From positions 1 to 64,000 of the forward strand of contig NZ_JAPZSP010000034.1 of assembly GCF_027531705.1 (NCBI RefSeq): a DNA stretch of 64,000 bases, in the 5' to 3' direction. The notes beneath the pieces are model-generated. The model did not search any database. It was not told where the DNA came from and was given only the letters and a program-made list of their open reading frames with translations. The DNA comes from Flavobacterium sp. Its GTDB lineage: Bacteria > Bacteroidota > Bacteroidia > Flavobacteriales > Flavobacteriaceae. Numbering within the stretch: the stretch's first letter is position 1; each line of letters begins with the position of its first letter. This document shows positions 53,254 through 61,467 of the stretch, piece after piece. The position numbers were made by a program, and so were the translations under genes.

Positions 53254-54335
53254 TAAGAATTAAATATTTTCTCTTGATGATTGATACTTTCTTGATGAAT
53301 GGCTTTAAAAAACTGAATGATGAATTCTTCACTCAATCCTTTTTGACAACCATCGGCAACCATTTTATCTAACACTTCATTCCAACGTTTGTTTTGCAAA
53401 ACCGCTACATTTTTCTCTTTTTTTAATGCTCCGATATCTTCTGCAACTTGCATTCTTTTTCCAATTACATCCAATAATTTGGAATCAAATTCATCAATTT
53501 TTTCGCGAAGTTTGTTTAATCTCTGTTGATAATCATCGGCGTCATCGGTTTCTTTTCTTATGGTTAAATCAATGAATATTTGTTTTAAACGATCAGGTGT
53601 AATTTGCTGAGCTGCATCACTCCAAGCATTGTCTGGATCAATATGAGTTTCGATTATCATTCCGTCATAATTCAAATCCAAAGCTTCTTGGGTTACTTGA
53701 AAAATCATATCACGATTTCCCGTAATGTGCGAAGGATCAATAATCAATGGTAAATCCGGAAATTTATGTTGAAAATCAATAGCTATTTGCCATTCAGGAT
53801 TATTTCTATATTTTGTTTTTTCATAAGTTGAAAATCCTCTATGAATAATGCCCAATTTTTTAATTCCTGCATTATACAAACGCTCAACACCGCCAATCCA
53901 CAAAGCTAAATCAGGATTTACTGGATTTTTCACCAATACAATTTTCTCTGTATTTTGCAAAGCATCAGCAATTTCTTGCACTGCAAATGGATTTACAGTA
54001 GTTCGTGCACCAATCCACAAAACATCAATATCATGCTCTAATGCCAATTTTACGTGAGCAGCAGTAGCTACTTCAGTTGCCATCAATAATCCAGTTTCTG
54101 CTTTTGCCTTTTGCAACCATTTTAATCCAATTTCACCAACACCTTCAAATCCGCCTGGACGTGTTCGAGGTTTCCAAATTCCAGCTCTATAAATTGAAAC
54201 ATCAGAATTTTTTAATTCATGAGCAATTTTAAGTACTTGATCTTCTGTTTCTGCACTACAAGGTCCAGCAATTACTAGCGGATGATCTAATTTAAAATCA
54301 TCTAACCACGTTCTCATTTCTTTTTTGTTTTCCAT
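53253..54335 (-). CDS. Bifunctional DAHP synthase/chorismate mutase
   Basis: 360 residues. The first 265 are a DAHP synthase of the KDPS-like class (GPCSAETEDQ near 20, IYRAGIWKPRTRPG near 50, LPLIIDPSHITGNRD near 197). The C-terminal 85 form an AroQ-type chorismate mutase (LRKIDEFDSKLLDVIGKRM-like helix). The fusion couples the first step of the shikimate pathway to the first committed step to Phe and Tyr. Last of the pheA-aminotransferase-tyrA-aroG order, behind the Phe/Tyr attenuator. Confidence 0.93.
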   Translation of the reverse strand: MENKKEMRTWLDDFKLDHPLVIAGPCSAETEDQVLKIAHELKNSDVSIYRAGIWKPRTRPGGFEGVGEIGLKWLQKAKAETGLLMATEVATAAHVKLALEHDIDVLWIGARTTVNPFAVQEIADALQNTEKIVLVKNPVNPDLALWIGGVERLYNAGIKKLGIIHRGFSTYEKTKYRNNPEWQIAIDFQHKFPDLPLIIDPSHITGNRDMIFQVTQEALDLNYDGMIIETHIDPDNAWSDAAQQITPDRLKQIFIDLTIRKETDDADDYQQRLNKLREKIDEFDSKLLDVIGKRMQVAEDIGALKKEKNVAVLQNKRWNEVLDKMVADGCQKGLSEEFIIQFFKAIHQESINHQEKIFNS

Positions 54336-54341
54336 TTTTGA

Positions 54342-54497
54342 TTGTATATTGTATAATGTATTGATGTATAATGTACTGATGTATAATGTATTGATGTATA
54401 ATGTATTGATGTATAATATAACTACATAAAACGATATACAATATATATTTTAACTTTACAGTTTTACATTATACAGTATACAATTATACAGTATACA
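54342..54497. repeat. Tandem and inverted repeat (GTATAATGTATTGAT unit)
   Basis: About five head-to-tail copies of a 15-16 base unit on the left, followed by an inverted TTATACAGTATACA-type arm on the right. It fills the gap between tyrA and the DAHP synthase fusion gene, so the operon mRNA would contain a long hairpin. Confidence 0.8.
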
Positions 54498-54498
54498 T

Positions 54499-55338
54499 TT
54501 ATTTTAATATTTCTTTAATTCTATTCGTGTTTTGCATTTCGTTGTAAACTTCTTCGTAGTTATCATTTTCTAATAATTTCTTGAAGTTTGATAAATTCTG
54601 AATGTATTCTTCTAACGATTTTATAACTTGTTTTTTATTTTGTTTAAAAATTGGTGTCCACATGGCTGGTGAACTTTTGGCTAAACGAACCGTACTTTCA
54701 AATCCGGAACCTGCCATATCAAAAATATCTTGTTCGTCTTTTTCTTTTTCAATAACAGTTTTTCCTAGCATGAACGAACTTATGTGCGACAAATGCGAAA
54801 CATAAGCGATATGTTTATCATGCGATTTTGGATCCATATATCGAATACGCATTCCGAGTTTTTTGAACAAATCCATTGCTTTTTCTTGCAATTTGAAAGT
54901 CGTTTTTTCAACCTCACAAATGATGTTTGTTTTACCTTCATATAAACCTTTAATTGCTGCTTTTGGTCCTGAAAATTCTGTTCCTGCAATTGGATGACAA
55001 GCCATGAAATTTCTTCTTTTTGGATGATTTTCAATTGCTTCACAAATTGGATTTTTGGTTGAACCAACATCAAAAACCAAGGATTGTTCTCCAATTTTAT
55101 TCAAAATCTCTGGCAAAATTACTAAAGCAACATCAACTGGCACAGCAACGATTACTAAATCTGCGTTAATTAAATCATTTTCGGTTGCTTTTTGGTCAAT
55201 AATTTCGAGATTTAATGCTTCTTCAAGATGTTTTTCGTTGGCATCAATTCCGAAAATCGTGGCATCATCATAAATTGATTTGATGTCTAATGCCATTGAA
55301 CCGCCGATTAATCCTGTTCCGATTATGTATATTTTCAT
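54499..55338 (-). CDS. tyrA: Prephenate dehydrogenase
   Basis: Makes 4-hydroxyphenylpyruvate for tyrosine. 279 residues: NAD motif GTGLIGG at 7-13, DVGSTKNPICEAI near 90, HPIAGTEFSGPKAA near 115-128, and HIAYVSHLSHISSF near 185. No ACT or chorismate mutase domain. The usual allosteric part is missing, consistent with control at the transcript level. It starts 2 bases after the aminotransferase stop. Confidence 0.93.
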   Translation of the reverse strand: MKIYIIGTGLIGGSMALDIKSIYDDATIFGIDANEKHLEEALNLEIIDQKATENDLINADLVIVAVPVDVALVILPEILNKIGEQSLVFDVGSTKNPICEAIENHPKRRNFMACHPIAGTEFSGPKAAIKGLYEGKTNIICEVEKTTFKLQEKAMDLFKKLGMRIRYMDPKSHDKHIAYVSHLSHISSFMLGKTVIEKEKDEQDIFDMAGSGFESTVRLAKSSPAMWTPIFKQNKKQVIKSLEEYIQNLSNFKKLLENDNYEEVYNEMQNTNRIKEILK

Positions 55339-55340
55339 AA

Positions 55341-56483
55341 CTAAAATCTTTTTATCGCTTCAACGATATTTTCTTCTTTTACACACAATGAAAATCGAAT
55401 ATATCCTTCACCGTTACTACCAAAAATGGTTCCTGGTGTTAGAAAAATATGTTTTTCGTATAATAAATTATCTATGAATTCTTCCGATTGAATTCCGGCT
55501 GGTAATTTTGCCCAAACGAACATTCCGACTGCGTTTTTATCAAAGGCACAATTCATTTTTTCTGCTAATTCAAAAATCAAATTTCTTCTTTTGGTGTAAA
55601 CTTCATTCTGAGTTTCGAACCAATCTTTTCCTAGTTTTAATGTGGCAATTGCTCCTTTTTGAATTCCGTAAAACATTCCCGAATCCATATTGCTTTTTAC
55701 TTTTAAAATGGCATCAATTAAAGTTGCATTTCCTGAAACCATTCCGACACGCCAACCTGCCATATTAAATGTTTTGCTTAACGAATTCAATTCTAAAGCA
55801 ATATCTTTTGAACCTTCTATTTGAAAAATGGACAACGGATTTTCGTTCAAAACAAAACTATACGGATTGTCATTTACTATTAAAATATTATGTTTTTTTC
55901 CAAAATTAATTAGTTTTTGATACAATTCTAAAGTGGCATTGGCGCCTGTTGGCATGTGTGGATACGAAACCCACATCAATTTCACTTTTGATAAATCGGT
56001 TTTTTCTAATGTTTCAAAATCAGGTTGCCAATTGTTTTCTTCTTTTAAATCGTAATAAACTGCTTTTGCCTGAACCAACTCAGTGACAGAAGCATAAGTT
56101 GGATAACCTGGATTTGGAATTAAAACTTCGTCGCCTTCATTCAAAAAAGCTAACGAAATATGCATAATCCCTTCTTTCGAACCCATTAATGGCAACACTT
56201 CATTATTTGAATTTAATTCTACATTGAAATTGTTTTTATAAAAATCAGCAAAACCTTGACGTAATTCTGGTAAACCTTGATAGCTTTGATACTCATGAGC
56301 TTTTTCATCAAACATTGCATTTTGAATTGCTTCAATTACAGAAGAATGTGGTGCCAAATCTGGACTTCCTATTCCCATATTGATGATTGGTTTTCCTTCT
56401 GACATGAGTTGTCTTACCTCTTTCAATTTTCTTGAGAAGTAGTACTCTTGAACGGTTTCTAGTCTTTTTGCTGTTGTAATCAT
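55341..56483 (-). CDS. Class I/II aminotransferase (probable aromatic/prephenate-linked)
   Basis: 380 residues, fold-type I PLP enzyme: GIGSPDLAPH near 38, IPNPGYPTYAS near 120, WVSYPHMPTGANA near 165, the PLP lysine in LNSLSKTFNMAGWR near 235, and an Arg-type C-terminus (YIRFSLCVKEENI). Lies between pheA and tyrA in the Phe/Tyr operon, so its likely job is the final transamination of phenylpyruvate and hydroxyphenylpyruvate. The sequence also resembles LL-DAP aminotransferase-like proteins, so the substrate range is uncertain. Confidence 0.88.
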   Translation of the reverse strand: MITTAKRLETVQEYYFSRKLKEVRQLMSEGKPIINMGIGSPDLAPHSSVIEAIQNAMFDEKAHEYQSYQGLPELRQGFADFYKNNFNVELNSNNEVLPLMGSKEGIMHISLAFLNEGDEVLIPNPGYPTYASVTELVQAKAVYYDLKEENNWQPDFETLEKTDLSKVKLMWVSYPHMPTGANATLELYQKLINFGKKHNILIVNDNPYSFVLNENPLSIFQIEGSKDIALELNSLSKTFNMAGWRVGMVSGNATLIDAILKVKSNMDSGMFYGIQKGAIATLKLGKDWFETQNEVYTKRRNLIFELAEKMNCAFDKNAVGMFVWAKLPAGIQSEEFIDNLLYEKHIFLTPGTIFGSNGEGYIRFSLCVKEENIVEAIKRF

Positions 56484-56489
56484 ATTTTT

Positions 56490-56562
56490 TCAATGTCAAT
56501 ATCAATTACAATGTCAATATCAACTTTTAAATTGATTTTTTATTGACATTGAATTTGATTTT
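56490..56562. repeat. Inverted microrepeat (CAATGTCAATATCAA type)
   Basis: Two direct copies of CAATGTCAATATCAA and an inverted AATTGATTTTTTATTGACATTG arm between pheA and the aminotransferase gene. Confidence 0.75.
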
Positions 56563-56564
56563 TG

Positions 56565-57392
56565 TTATTGCTTTTTGTTCTTGTATTCTCCCAATACTTT
56601 GAATTGATTCGTCATTATTTCTAAAATTTTAACCGCTTTTTCATAGTGTTTGTACTTTTCAAAAACCACATCTACAAAAAATGAATATTGAAAAGGTGTA
56701 TCAATAATGGGCATAGATTGAATTTTGGTTAGATTTAATTTGCAATTCGTCATTACATTTAACACCGTTGCCAAACTTCCTGGTGTGTCGTCCAACTCAA
56801 ACTTTATGGATGCTTTATTAATTTCTTCTTTATTTACTTGACTTTTTTCTTTACTAATTATAAAAAAGCGTGTCATATTATTATTTACCGTTTGAATTTC
56901 TGGAGCGATTATGTTTAAATTATATAATTCTGCTGCGACTTTGCTTCCAATTGCGGCAATTCCATTTAGTTGATTTTGATGAATTCTTCTTGCAGTTTCA
57001 GCTGTATCTTTATCTTCTACTAATTTAATGTTTTGATGCTTTTTCAAGAAATCCATACACTGTAACAACGCTATTGGATGGGAATGTACTTCTTGAATTT
57101 CTTCTAATTTTTGTCCATTCAAAACCATTAAATTCTGAATAATATCCAAATAATATTCACCAATGATGTGAAAATTATTCTTATCAATCAAAGCATAATT
57201 TGGAATAATCGAACCTGCGATAGAATTTTCAATTGCCATTACAGCTAATTGTGATTGATTGTTTTTCAAACTATCGGCAAGTGCTTCAAATGACAAACAT
57301 TCATCGATAGCAACATTTTCTTGAAAATACTCCAAAGCTACTTGATGGTGAAATGATCCTTTAATTCCTTGTATGGCTATTTTTTCTTTCAT
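56565..57392 (-). CDS. pheA: Prephenate dehydratase
   Basis: Makes phenylpyruvate for phenylalanine. 275 residues from ATG 57392 (MKEKIAIQGIKGSFHHQVA). A longer frame from 57494 exists, but it runs through a terminator hairpin and is not a credible start. Catalytic-domain words GSFHHQVALEYF, NSIAGSIIPNY and NNMTRFFIIS (TRF), then an ACT regulatory domain (DTPGSLATVLNVMTNCKLNLTKIQSMPI). Heads the operon with aminotransferase, tyrA and the DAHP synthase-chorismate mutase fusion. Transcript likely controlled by the leader and terminator just upstream. Confidence 0.95.
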   Translation of the reverse strand: MKEKIAIQGIKGSFHHQVALEYFQENVAIDECLSFEALADSLKNNQSQLAVMAIENSIAGSIIPNYALIDKNNFHIIGEYYLDIIQNLMVLNGQKLEEIQEVHSHPIALLQCMDFLKKHQNIKLVEDKDTAETARRIHQNQLNGIAAIGSKVAAELYNLNIIAPEIQTVNNNMTRFFIISKEKSQVNKEEINKASIKFELDDTPGSLATVLNVMTNCKLNLTKIQSMPIIDTPFQYSFFVDVVFEKYKHYEKAVKILEIMTNQFKVLGEYKNKKQ

Positions 57393-57399
57393 TTTAGTC

Positions 57400-57428
57400 A
57401 AAAAAAAATCCCGATTTGCATCGGGATT
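57400..57428 (-). terminator. Attenuator terminator of the pheA operon
   Basis: Minus-strand AATCCCGAT - GCAA - ATCGGGATT stem followed by nine T, eight bases before the pheA ATG. Clearly a 5' UTR terminator. Confidence 0.9.
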
Positions 57429-57451
57429 ACTATTTATGTTTTCTATATAAA

Positions 57452-57544
57452 TTACTTTTTTACATAACACAATAACAATCCCTGTTTCTTCCAAAAAAAG
57501 AAATAAGAAAAATTGTTATAATATGTTGCGAAAATTATACTCAT
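57452..57544 (-). CDS. Phe/Tyr-rich leader peptide of the pheA operon (30 aa)
   Basis: ATG 57544 to TAA 57452-57454. Five Phe and four Tyr in 30 codons, densest in ATYYNNFSYFFFW (residues 6-18). GGGATT (57482-57477, codons 21-23) is fully complementary to AATCCC, the 5' arm of the terminator (57428-57423). It begins 13 bases after the Phe-Phe-Phe codons' end, so a ribosome stalled there would leave it free to act as antiterminator. A one-mismatch -7 box (TACTTTAG, 57569-57562) lies 17 bases upstream of the ATG. Classical attenuation layout. Confidence 0.82.
   Translation of the reverse strand: MSIIFATYYNNFSYFFFWKKQGLLLCYVKK
57477..57482 (-). promoter_or_regulatory. Antiterminator arm of the pheA attenuator
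   Basis: GGGATT on the minus strand, perfect complement of the terminator 5' arm AATCCC. Confidence 0.7.
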
Positions 57545-57561
57545 TGTTGTTTTATGTTTTG

Positions 57562-57569
57562 CTAAAGTA
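57562..57569 (-). promoter_or_regulatory. -7 box of the pheA leader transcript (TACTTTAG)
   Basis: One mismatch to TAnnTTTG. A TTTTG word about 22 bases upstream may be the -33 element. Confidence 0.5.
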
Positions 57570-57635
57570 GAAAATTAAAGTTTAGGTTTTACAAAAATTA
57601 TTAAAAAAGTTACGGAAACGTTTTCGTGAAAATGT

Positions 57636-57775
57636 TTTAGACACAAATTTCACGAATTAGCACAAATTATCAGATTTTGTAATTATTACACGAATTTAAT
57701 AAGTTACATTATATTAGTGAAATAATTTTAATAATGTTTTCGTGATAATTAGTGAAATTCGTGTCAAATCATAAA
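57636..57775. repeat. Long inverted microrepeat (CACGAATT type)
   Basis: GACACAAATTTCACGAATTAG on the left pairs with the inverse of TAGTGAAATTCGTGTC on the right. The same family as 37026-37164 and the small copies at 18808 and 19859. Fills most of the gap between the pheA leader and gldA. Confidence 0.65.
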
Positions 57776-57829
57776 CATTGATTTTTGACGTTATTATCTT
57801 TATGTTTTTCGATTTCCTTTAGTATTTAT

Positions 57830-57837
57830 TACATTTG
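57830..57837 (+). promoter_or_regulatory. gldA: -7 box of gldA (TACATTTG)
   Basis: Exact TAnnTTTG 17 bases upstream of ATG 57854. It lies inside the longer ORF from 57785 and so argues for the later start. Confidence 0.7.
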
Positions 57838-57853
57838 CTTCAAATATCAAGTT

Positions 57854-58753
57854 ATGTCAATAGAAGTTCAAAATATTTCAAAAAGTTATGGTGCTCAAAA
57901 AGCATTAGACAATGTTTCATTTTCTGTAAAAAAAGGAGAAATTGTTGGTTTTCTTGGTCCGAATGGTGCTGGAAAATCTACTTTAATGAAAATTTTGACG
58001 ACTTATATCAATTCTGATGAAGGAAAAGCTTCTGTAAATGGAAACGATGTAAACGAAAATCAGAAGGCTGTGCAGCAATCGGTTGGGTATTTGCCAGAGC
58101 ACAATCCGTTGTATTTGGATTTATATGTTCGTGAATATTTAGAATTCAATGCTGATGTTTATAAAGTGGCTAAATCTAGAATTGAAGAAGTGATTCAACT
58201 AACGGGTTTGTCTGCTGAAAGTCATAAAAAAATTGGACAATTATCTAAAGGTTATCGTCAACGTGTTGGATTAGCAACTGCTTTATTGCATAATCCTGAT
58301 GTTTTGATATTGGATGAACCAACAACTGGTTTAGATCCAAATCAGTTGGTTGAAATTAGAAATGTGATTAAAAACGTCGGTAAAAATAAAACGGTATTTC
58401 TTTCTACACATATTATGCAAGAAGTAGAAGCTATTTGTGACCGCGTAATCATTATCAATAATGGAAAAATTGTTACTGATAAAAAACTAGATAAATTAGT
58501 TTCAGATATAGTAGAACAAGTTATTGAAGTTGAGTTTGATAAAGAAATAAATGAAGAATTATTTTCAAAATTATCAGATTTAAAATCATTCAAAAACACA
58601 CACAATAAAATCTGGGAATTGACTTTTGAATCTGAAAATGATATGCGACCTTCAGTATTTGATTTTGCCCAAGAAAATGGTTTACGTGCACTGCAATTGA
58701 CTTTGAAAAGTAAAAATTTAGAAGCAATTTTTAGAGAAAAAACAGCTAACTAG
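57854..58753 (+). CDS. gldA: Gliding motility ABC transporter ATP-binding protein GldA
   Basis: 299 residues from ATG 57854 (MSIEVQNISKSYGAQKAL); the frame from 57785 adds a hydrophobic, promoter-overlapping extension. Walker A GPNGAGKS at 35-42, the SVGYLPEHNPLYLDLYVREYLEF stretch in two pieces near 75-97 that is characteristic of GldA, signature LSKGYRQRVG near 134, Walker B VLILDEPTTGLDP near 155. GldA works with GldF and GldG in gliding; those two are not in this window, as is usual because gldA is unlinked. Confidence 0.92.
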   Translation: MSIEVQNISKSYGAQKALDNVSFSVKKGEIVGFLGPNGAGKSTLMKILTTYINSDEGKASVNGNDVNENQKAVQQSVGYLPEHNPLYLDLYVREYLEFNADVYKVAKSRIEEVIQLTGLSAESHKKIGQLSKGYRQRVGLATALLHNPDVLILDEPTTGLDPNQLVEIRNVIKNVGKNKTVFLSTHIMQEVEAICDRVIIINNGKIVTDKKLDKLVSDIVEQVIEVEFDKEINEELFSKLSDLKSFKNTHNKIWELTFESENDMRPSVFDFAQENGLRALQLTLKSKNLEAIFREKTAN

Positions 58754-58785
58754 TTGTTGAAAAAATGTGATATAATCCTTGATGC

Positions 58786-58862
58786 CTAGCCCAGATAGAA
58801 GCGGCATCCTTTTTCTTTTTTCTTTAAAAAGGAAAAGATATAGCGGATAGCAGGATTAGCTT
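58786..58862 (+). repeat. Flavobacterial dispersed element, copy 4 (AGCGGCATCC form)
   Basis: CTAGCCCAGATAGAAGCGGC, then a CCTTTTTC...GGAAAAAG-like inner hairpin, then ATATAGCGGATAGCAGGATTAG. This is the form I know as very common in flavobacterial genomes at gene ends. Lies in the 3' UTR of gldA. Confidence 0.7.
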
Positions 58863-59618
58863 CTAATTATAAAAAATCTGTCCTTGGTAAAATGCTTGTA
58901 AAGTATTGATTGGCGGATTGTTTTTCAGAATTACATTTCCTGTACTTACTAGTTTTCCTTCAACTTTTTCGGTTGGATTTACTATAATATCGTTAGAACC
59001 TCGATGGTAAATCCAAATGTTTTTTGCTAGAAAGTTTTGCGTTTCAACTCTGCCGTCGCCATTGTAAATTCCTACCACAAATTCGTTGGTGTTCCCAGAA
59101 ATATAATAACGTGAATAGCTATTGTTTTGAATTTCAAATCGGTTATTGCTGATTTGCATTATAAAATCGCCTGTTCCTGCGCCATCTCTATCATCGCCTT
59201 TGTCATCTAAAGCTACCAATTTTAAATTAGGATAGGTCAAAATGCCGTTTGAACTGATATTTCTATCTGTTTTAGAATAAATTTCAACTATGTTTGGAGC
59301 CGTTATCAATGCTTTTGTTTGCCCATATTCTCTAACCCAATTGCAGGTTGCGTTGTCTTTGAGATATAAAGTTGTAGCATCTTGCGAAACAGCAACGTTT
59401 TCTATCAAGTTTTCGCCTGTTTGAATTTGAACTTTATATTCTGAACCTTCTGTAATTATAACTTCAATTCCAGCTTCGACATCAATTCTTGTAAACGAAG
59501 AAACAGTAAAATCTTTGGTTATTGTTGCGCCAGAAGATTCTATACAATCGCTTGGTTTTTCGCATCGACAAAAAGCGATTAAGATACTAAATACATATAT
59601 TAGTGTTGTTTTTTTCAT
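58863..59618 (-). CDS. Head GIN domain (DUF2807) envelope protein
   Basis: 251 residues. Hydrophobic N-terminus with a Cys pair (IAFCRCEKPSDC), possibly a lipoprotein. The body is a right-handed beta-helix-like DUF2807: SSFTRIDVEAGIEVIITEGSEYKV at about 42-65, then repeated LVSTGNVILKNNPP-type turns. Members are surface or periplasmic proteins of unknown function. The start overlaps the stop of the upstream gene by four bases (ATGA), so the two are coupled. Confidence 0.85.
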   Translation of the reverse strand: MKKTTLIYVFSILIAFCRCEKPSDCIESSGATITKDFTVSSFTRIDVEAGIEVIITEGSEYKVQIQTGENLIENVAVSQDATTLYLKDNATCNWVREYGQTKALITAPNIVEIYSKTDRNISSNGILTYPNLKLVALDDKGDDRDGAGTGDFIMQISNNRFEIQNNSYSRYYISGNTNEFVVGIYNGDGRVETQNFLAKNIWIYHRGSNDIIVNPTEKVEGKLVSTGNVILKNNPPINTLQAFYQGQIFYN

Positions 59619-60706
59619 AATCTTACTCCAACTCCAAATTCAAAAGCTTCTGCAACAAAAAGGTGCGTTTTTAATCCGCCAACAACAAATACTTTGTCTG
59701 TTAAATAATATTTCAAGCCCAATCTGTTATATATATCCAAATCTTCTTTGAAAGGTTTGTAAACATAATAGCCAACTTGGGTTTCGATTGACAATTTATT
59801 GATAAAAAGTTCGTGTCCAACAAAAATACCAACTCGTTTATAGTCTGTATTTGGGTCGATATATTTTTCAAATGAAGAAATTGAGCGGTATTTGATGTAT
59901 TCTTTTAGACTTTGTGTCAAAAATAATTCGGTTCCAAGTTGAATGGCACTTTTTCGGTTAAGACGTTTATCGGCATAAAATCCTAAATGGTAAAAAGGAT
60001 ATTGTCCGCTATTGATAATGGGACTTTCATTCACGCCAGTTTTGGCAACAAAGTTATATTTTATAGTTTCTTTATAGCAAGTTGTATCTGAAATGGTACT
60101 ATTGTTTTGAGTTTCTTTTTTATCAAAATTATAGTTCAAACCAACATTCAAGACATACGAATTAATGCCACTATTAGGTGATTTTATTCTTCCATTTGAT
60201 GAATGTGTAAAAAGCAATCCAGCTTGAAAACCGATGTTTTCTATGAGATTTTCTTTTTTGTAATTTAAAGCAAAATTTATATTAGCATCCAATTTTGAAC
60301 CAAAAGCTTTGTTCTTACTATTGGTGACTTTATCGTAAGGATTGGTATTATAGGTAATTCCTTGTGCTAATTTGAATTGCAATTTTCTATTTAAAAAGTA
60401 AAAATTATAGTGAGCACCAGCAGCATAATTGGTTCCTAAAAACTCATTTTTATAATCTTGATACATAAAATAACCGCCAAAATCTGGAAAATTATAAGCT
60501 CGATGCCATTCCTTTTTACCATGTGTTTGTTTAGAAAAACTAACCATAAAACCGTAAGGATGATCGGTGATAAGATGACCTAAATCTTGAGTGTGCGGCA
60601 TTATGTTTCCTTTGAAAACACTGACATCAATAGAATTAGTGTTCTCAAAATCTTGAGAAAAAAGAAAAAAAGGAAATAAAACAAAGCCAAATAGGGGAAA
60701 CCGCAT
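59615..60706 (-). CDS. Acyloxyacyl hydrolase/PagL-like outer-membrane protein
   Basis: 363 residues, signal peptide ending FLFSQ. Outer-membrane beta-barrel pattern: alternating aromatic strands with Asn/Gly turns. FTHSSNGRIKSPNSGIN near 165-181 resembles the PagL His-Ser pair in HxSNG, which removes a 3-O acyl chain from lipid A. LGTNYAAGAHYNFYFLNRKLQFKLA is another barrel hairpin. Likely remodels LPS. The gene downstream is coupled by an ATGA overlap. Confidence 0.82.
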   Translation of the reverse strand: MRFPLFGFVLFPFFLFSQDFENTNSIDVSVFKGNIMPHTQDLGHLITDHPYGFMVSFSKQTHGKKEWHRAYNFPDFGGYFMYQDYKNEFLGTNYAAGAHYNFYFLNRKLQFKLAQGITYNTNPYDKVTNSKNKAFGSKLDANINFALNYKKENLIENIGFQAGLLFTHSSNGRIKSPNSGINSYVLNVGLNYNFDKKETQNNSTISDTTCYKETIKYNFVAKTGVNESPIINSGQYPFYHLGFYADKRLNRKSAIQLGTELFLTQSLKEYIKYRSISSFEKYIDPNTDYKRVGIFVGHELFINKLSIETQVGYYVYKPFKEDLDIYNRLGLKYYLTDKVFVVGGLKTHLFVAEAFEFGVGVRL

Positions 60707-60771
60707 TTACACAAATTATAAAAACAAAAGTAGATTTATAAATTTCAAAAAACAAATCACAAGTTTCAACT

Positions 60772-60799
60772 TCCATCATCTGACATCCATCATCCAACA
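60772..60799 (+). repeat. Short direct repeat (CCATCATC-CATCCAAC type)
   Basis: Two CATCATC/CATCCATCATCC units just before the queE promoter. Confidence 0.45.
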
Positions 60800-60806
60800 T
60801 TTTACT

Positions 60807-60814
60807 TATCTTTG
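60807..60814 (+). promoter_or_regulatory. queE: -7 box of queE (TATCTTTG)
   Basis: Exact TAnnTTTG 17 bases upstream of the ATG at 60832. Confidence 0.75.
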
Positions 60815-60831
60815 CACAATAATTTCAAAAA

Positions 60832-61464
60832 ATGCTTAAAAAAGAAATACAAACCGCTGTTGAAAAAGGAGAACTTTTACCGTTGATGGAAGAGTTTTAC
60901 ACTATTCAAGGCGAAGGTTATCATACGGGAACAGCGGCTTATTTTATTAGAATTGGTGGTTGTGATGTAGGTTGTCACTGGTGCGATGTGAAAGAAAGTT
61001 GGAATGCCGAGTTGCATCCGCCGACCAATGTTGATTTGATAGTTGATAATGCCAAAAAATATGCCGATACAGTTGTAGTTACTGGTGGCGAACCGCTAAT
61101 GTGGGATATGTCGGTATTGACATCTAAATTGAAAGAAAGAAATTTAAAAGTACATATTGAAACTTCTGGTGCGTATCCACTATCTGGAACTTGGGATTGG
61201 ATTTGTCTTTCGCCAAAGAAAACTATGTTGCCAACAGAAACGGTTTATGCCAATGCCAACGAGTTAAAAGTCATTATATACAACAAACACGATTTTATTT
61301 TTGCTGAGGAACAAGCGTTAAAAGTAAATCCGAATGCGATTTTGTTTCTACAACCCGAATGGAGCAAAAAAGAAGAAATGACACCGCAAATTGTTGATTA
61401 TGTCATGAATAATCCAAAATGGCGCGTTTCGTTGCAGACTCATAAATATTTGAATATTCCTTAG
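60832..61464 (+). CDS. queE: 7-Carboxy-7-deazaguanine synthase
   Basis: Radical-SAM enzyme of queuosine precursor synthesis. 210 residues: FYTIQGEGYHTG at 22-33, the cluster-binding Cys at 44, 48 and 51 (GGCDVGCHWCD), TGGEPLMW near 86. Complete. It has its own promoter. queA at 40711 belongs to the same tRNA-modification pathway. The TonB_C protein gene follows 4 bases downstream. Confidence 0.95.
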   Translation: MLKKEIQTAVEKGELLPLMEEFYTIQGEGYHTGTAAYFIRIGGCDVGCHWCDVKESWNAELHPPTNVDLIVDNAKKYADTVVVTGGEPLMWDMSVLTSKLKERNLKVHIETSGAYPLSGTWDWICLSPKKTMLPTETVYANANELKVIIYNKHDFIFAEEQALKVNPNAILFLQPEWSKKEEMTPQIVDYVMNNPKWRVSLQTHKYLNIP

Positions 61465-61467
61465 TTT

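Noticed and set aside
54342..54497. CRISPR array
   Set aside because: Units are head-to-tail without unique spacers, and no cas genes are near.
57392..57494. N-terminal extension of pheA from ATG 57494
   Set aside because: It runs through the terminator hairpin and a T run. The family start is MKEKIAIQG at 57392, and this stretch is explained by the attenuator.
57785..57853. N-terminal extension of gldA
   Set aside because: Overlaps a perfect -7 box, and GldA proteins start at MSIEVQNISKSYG.
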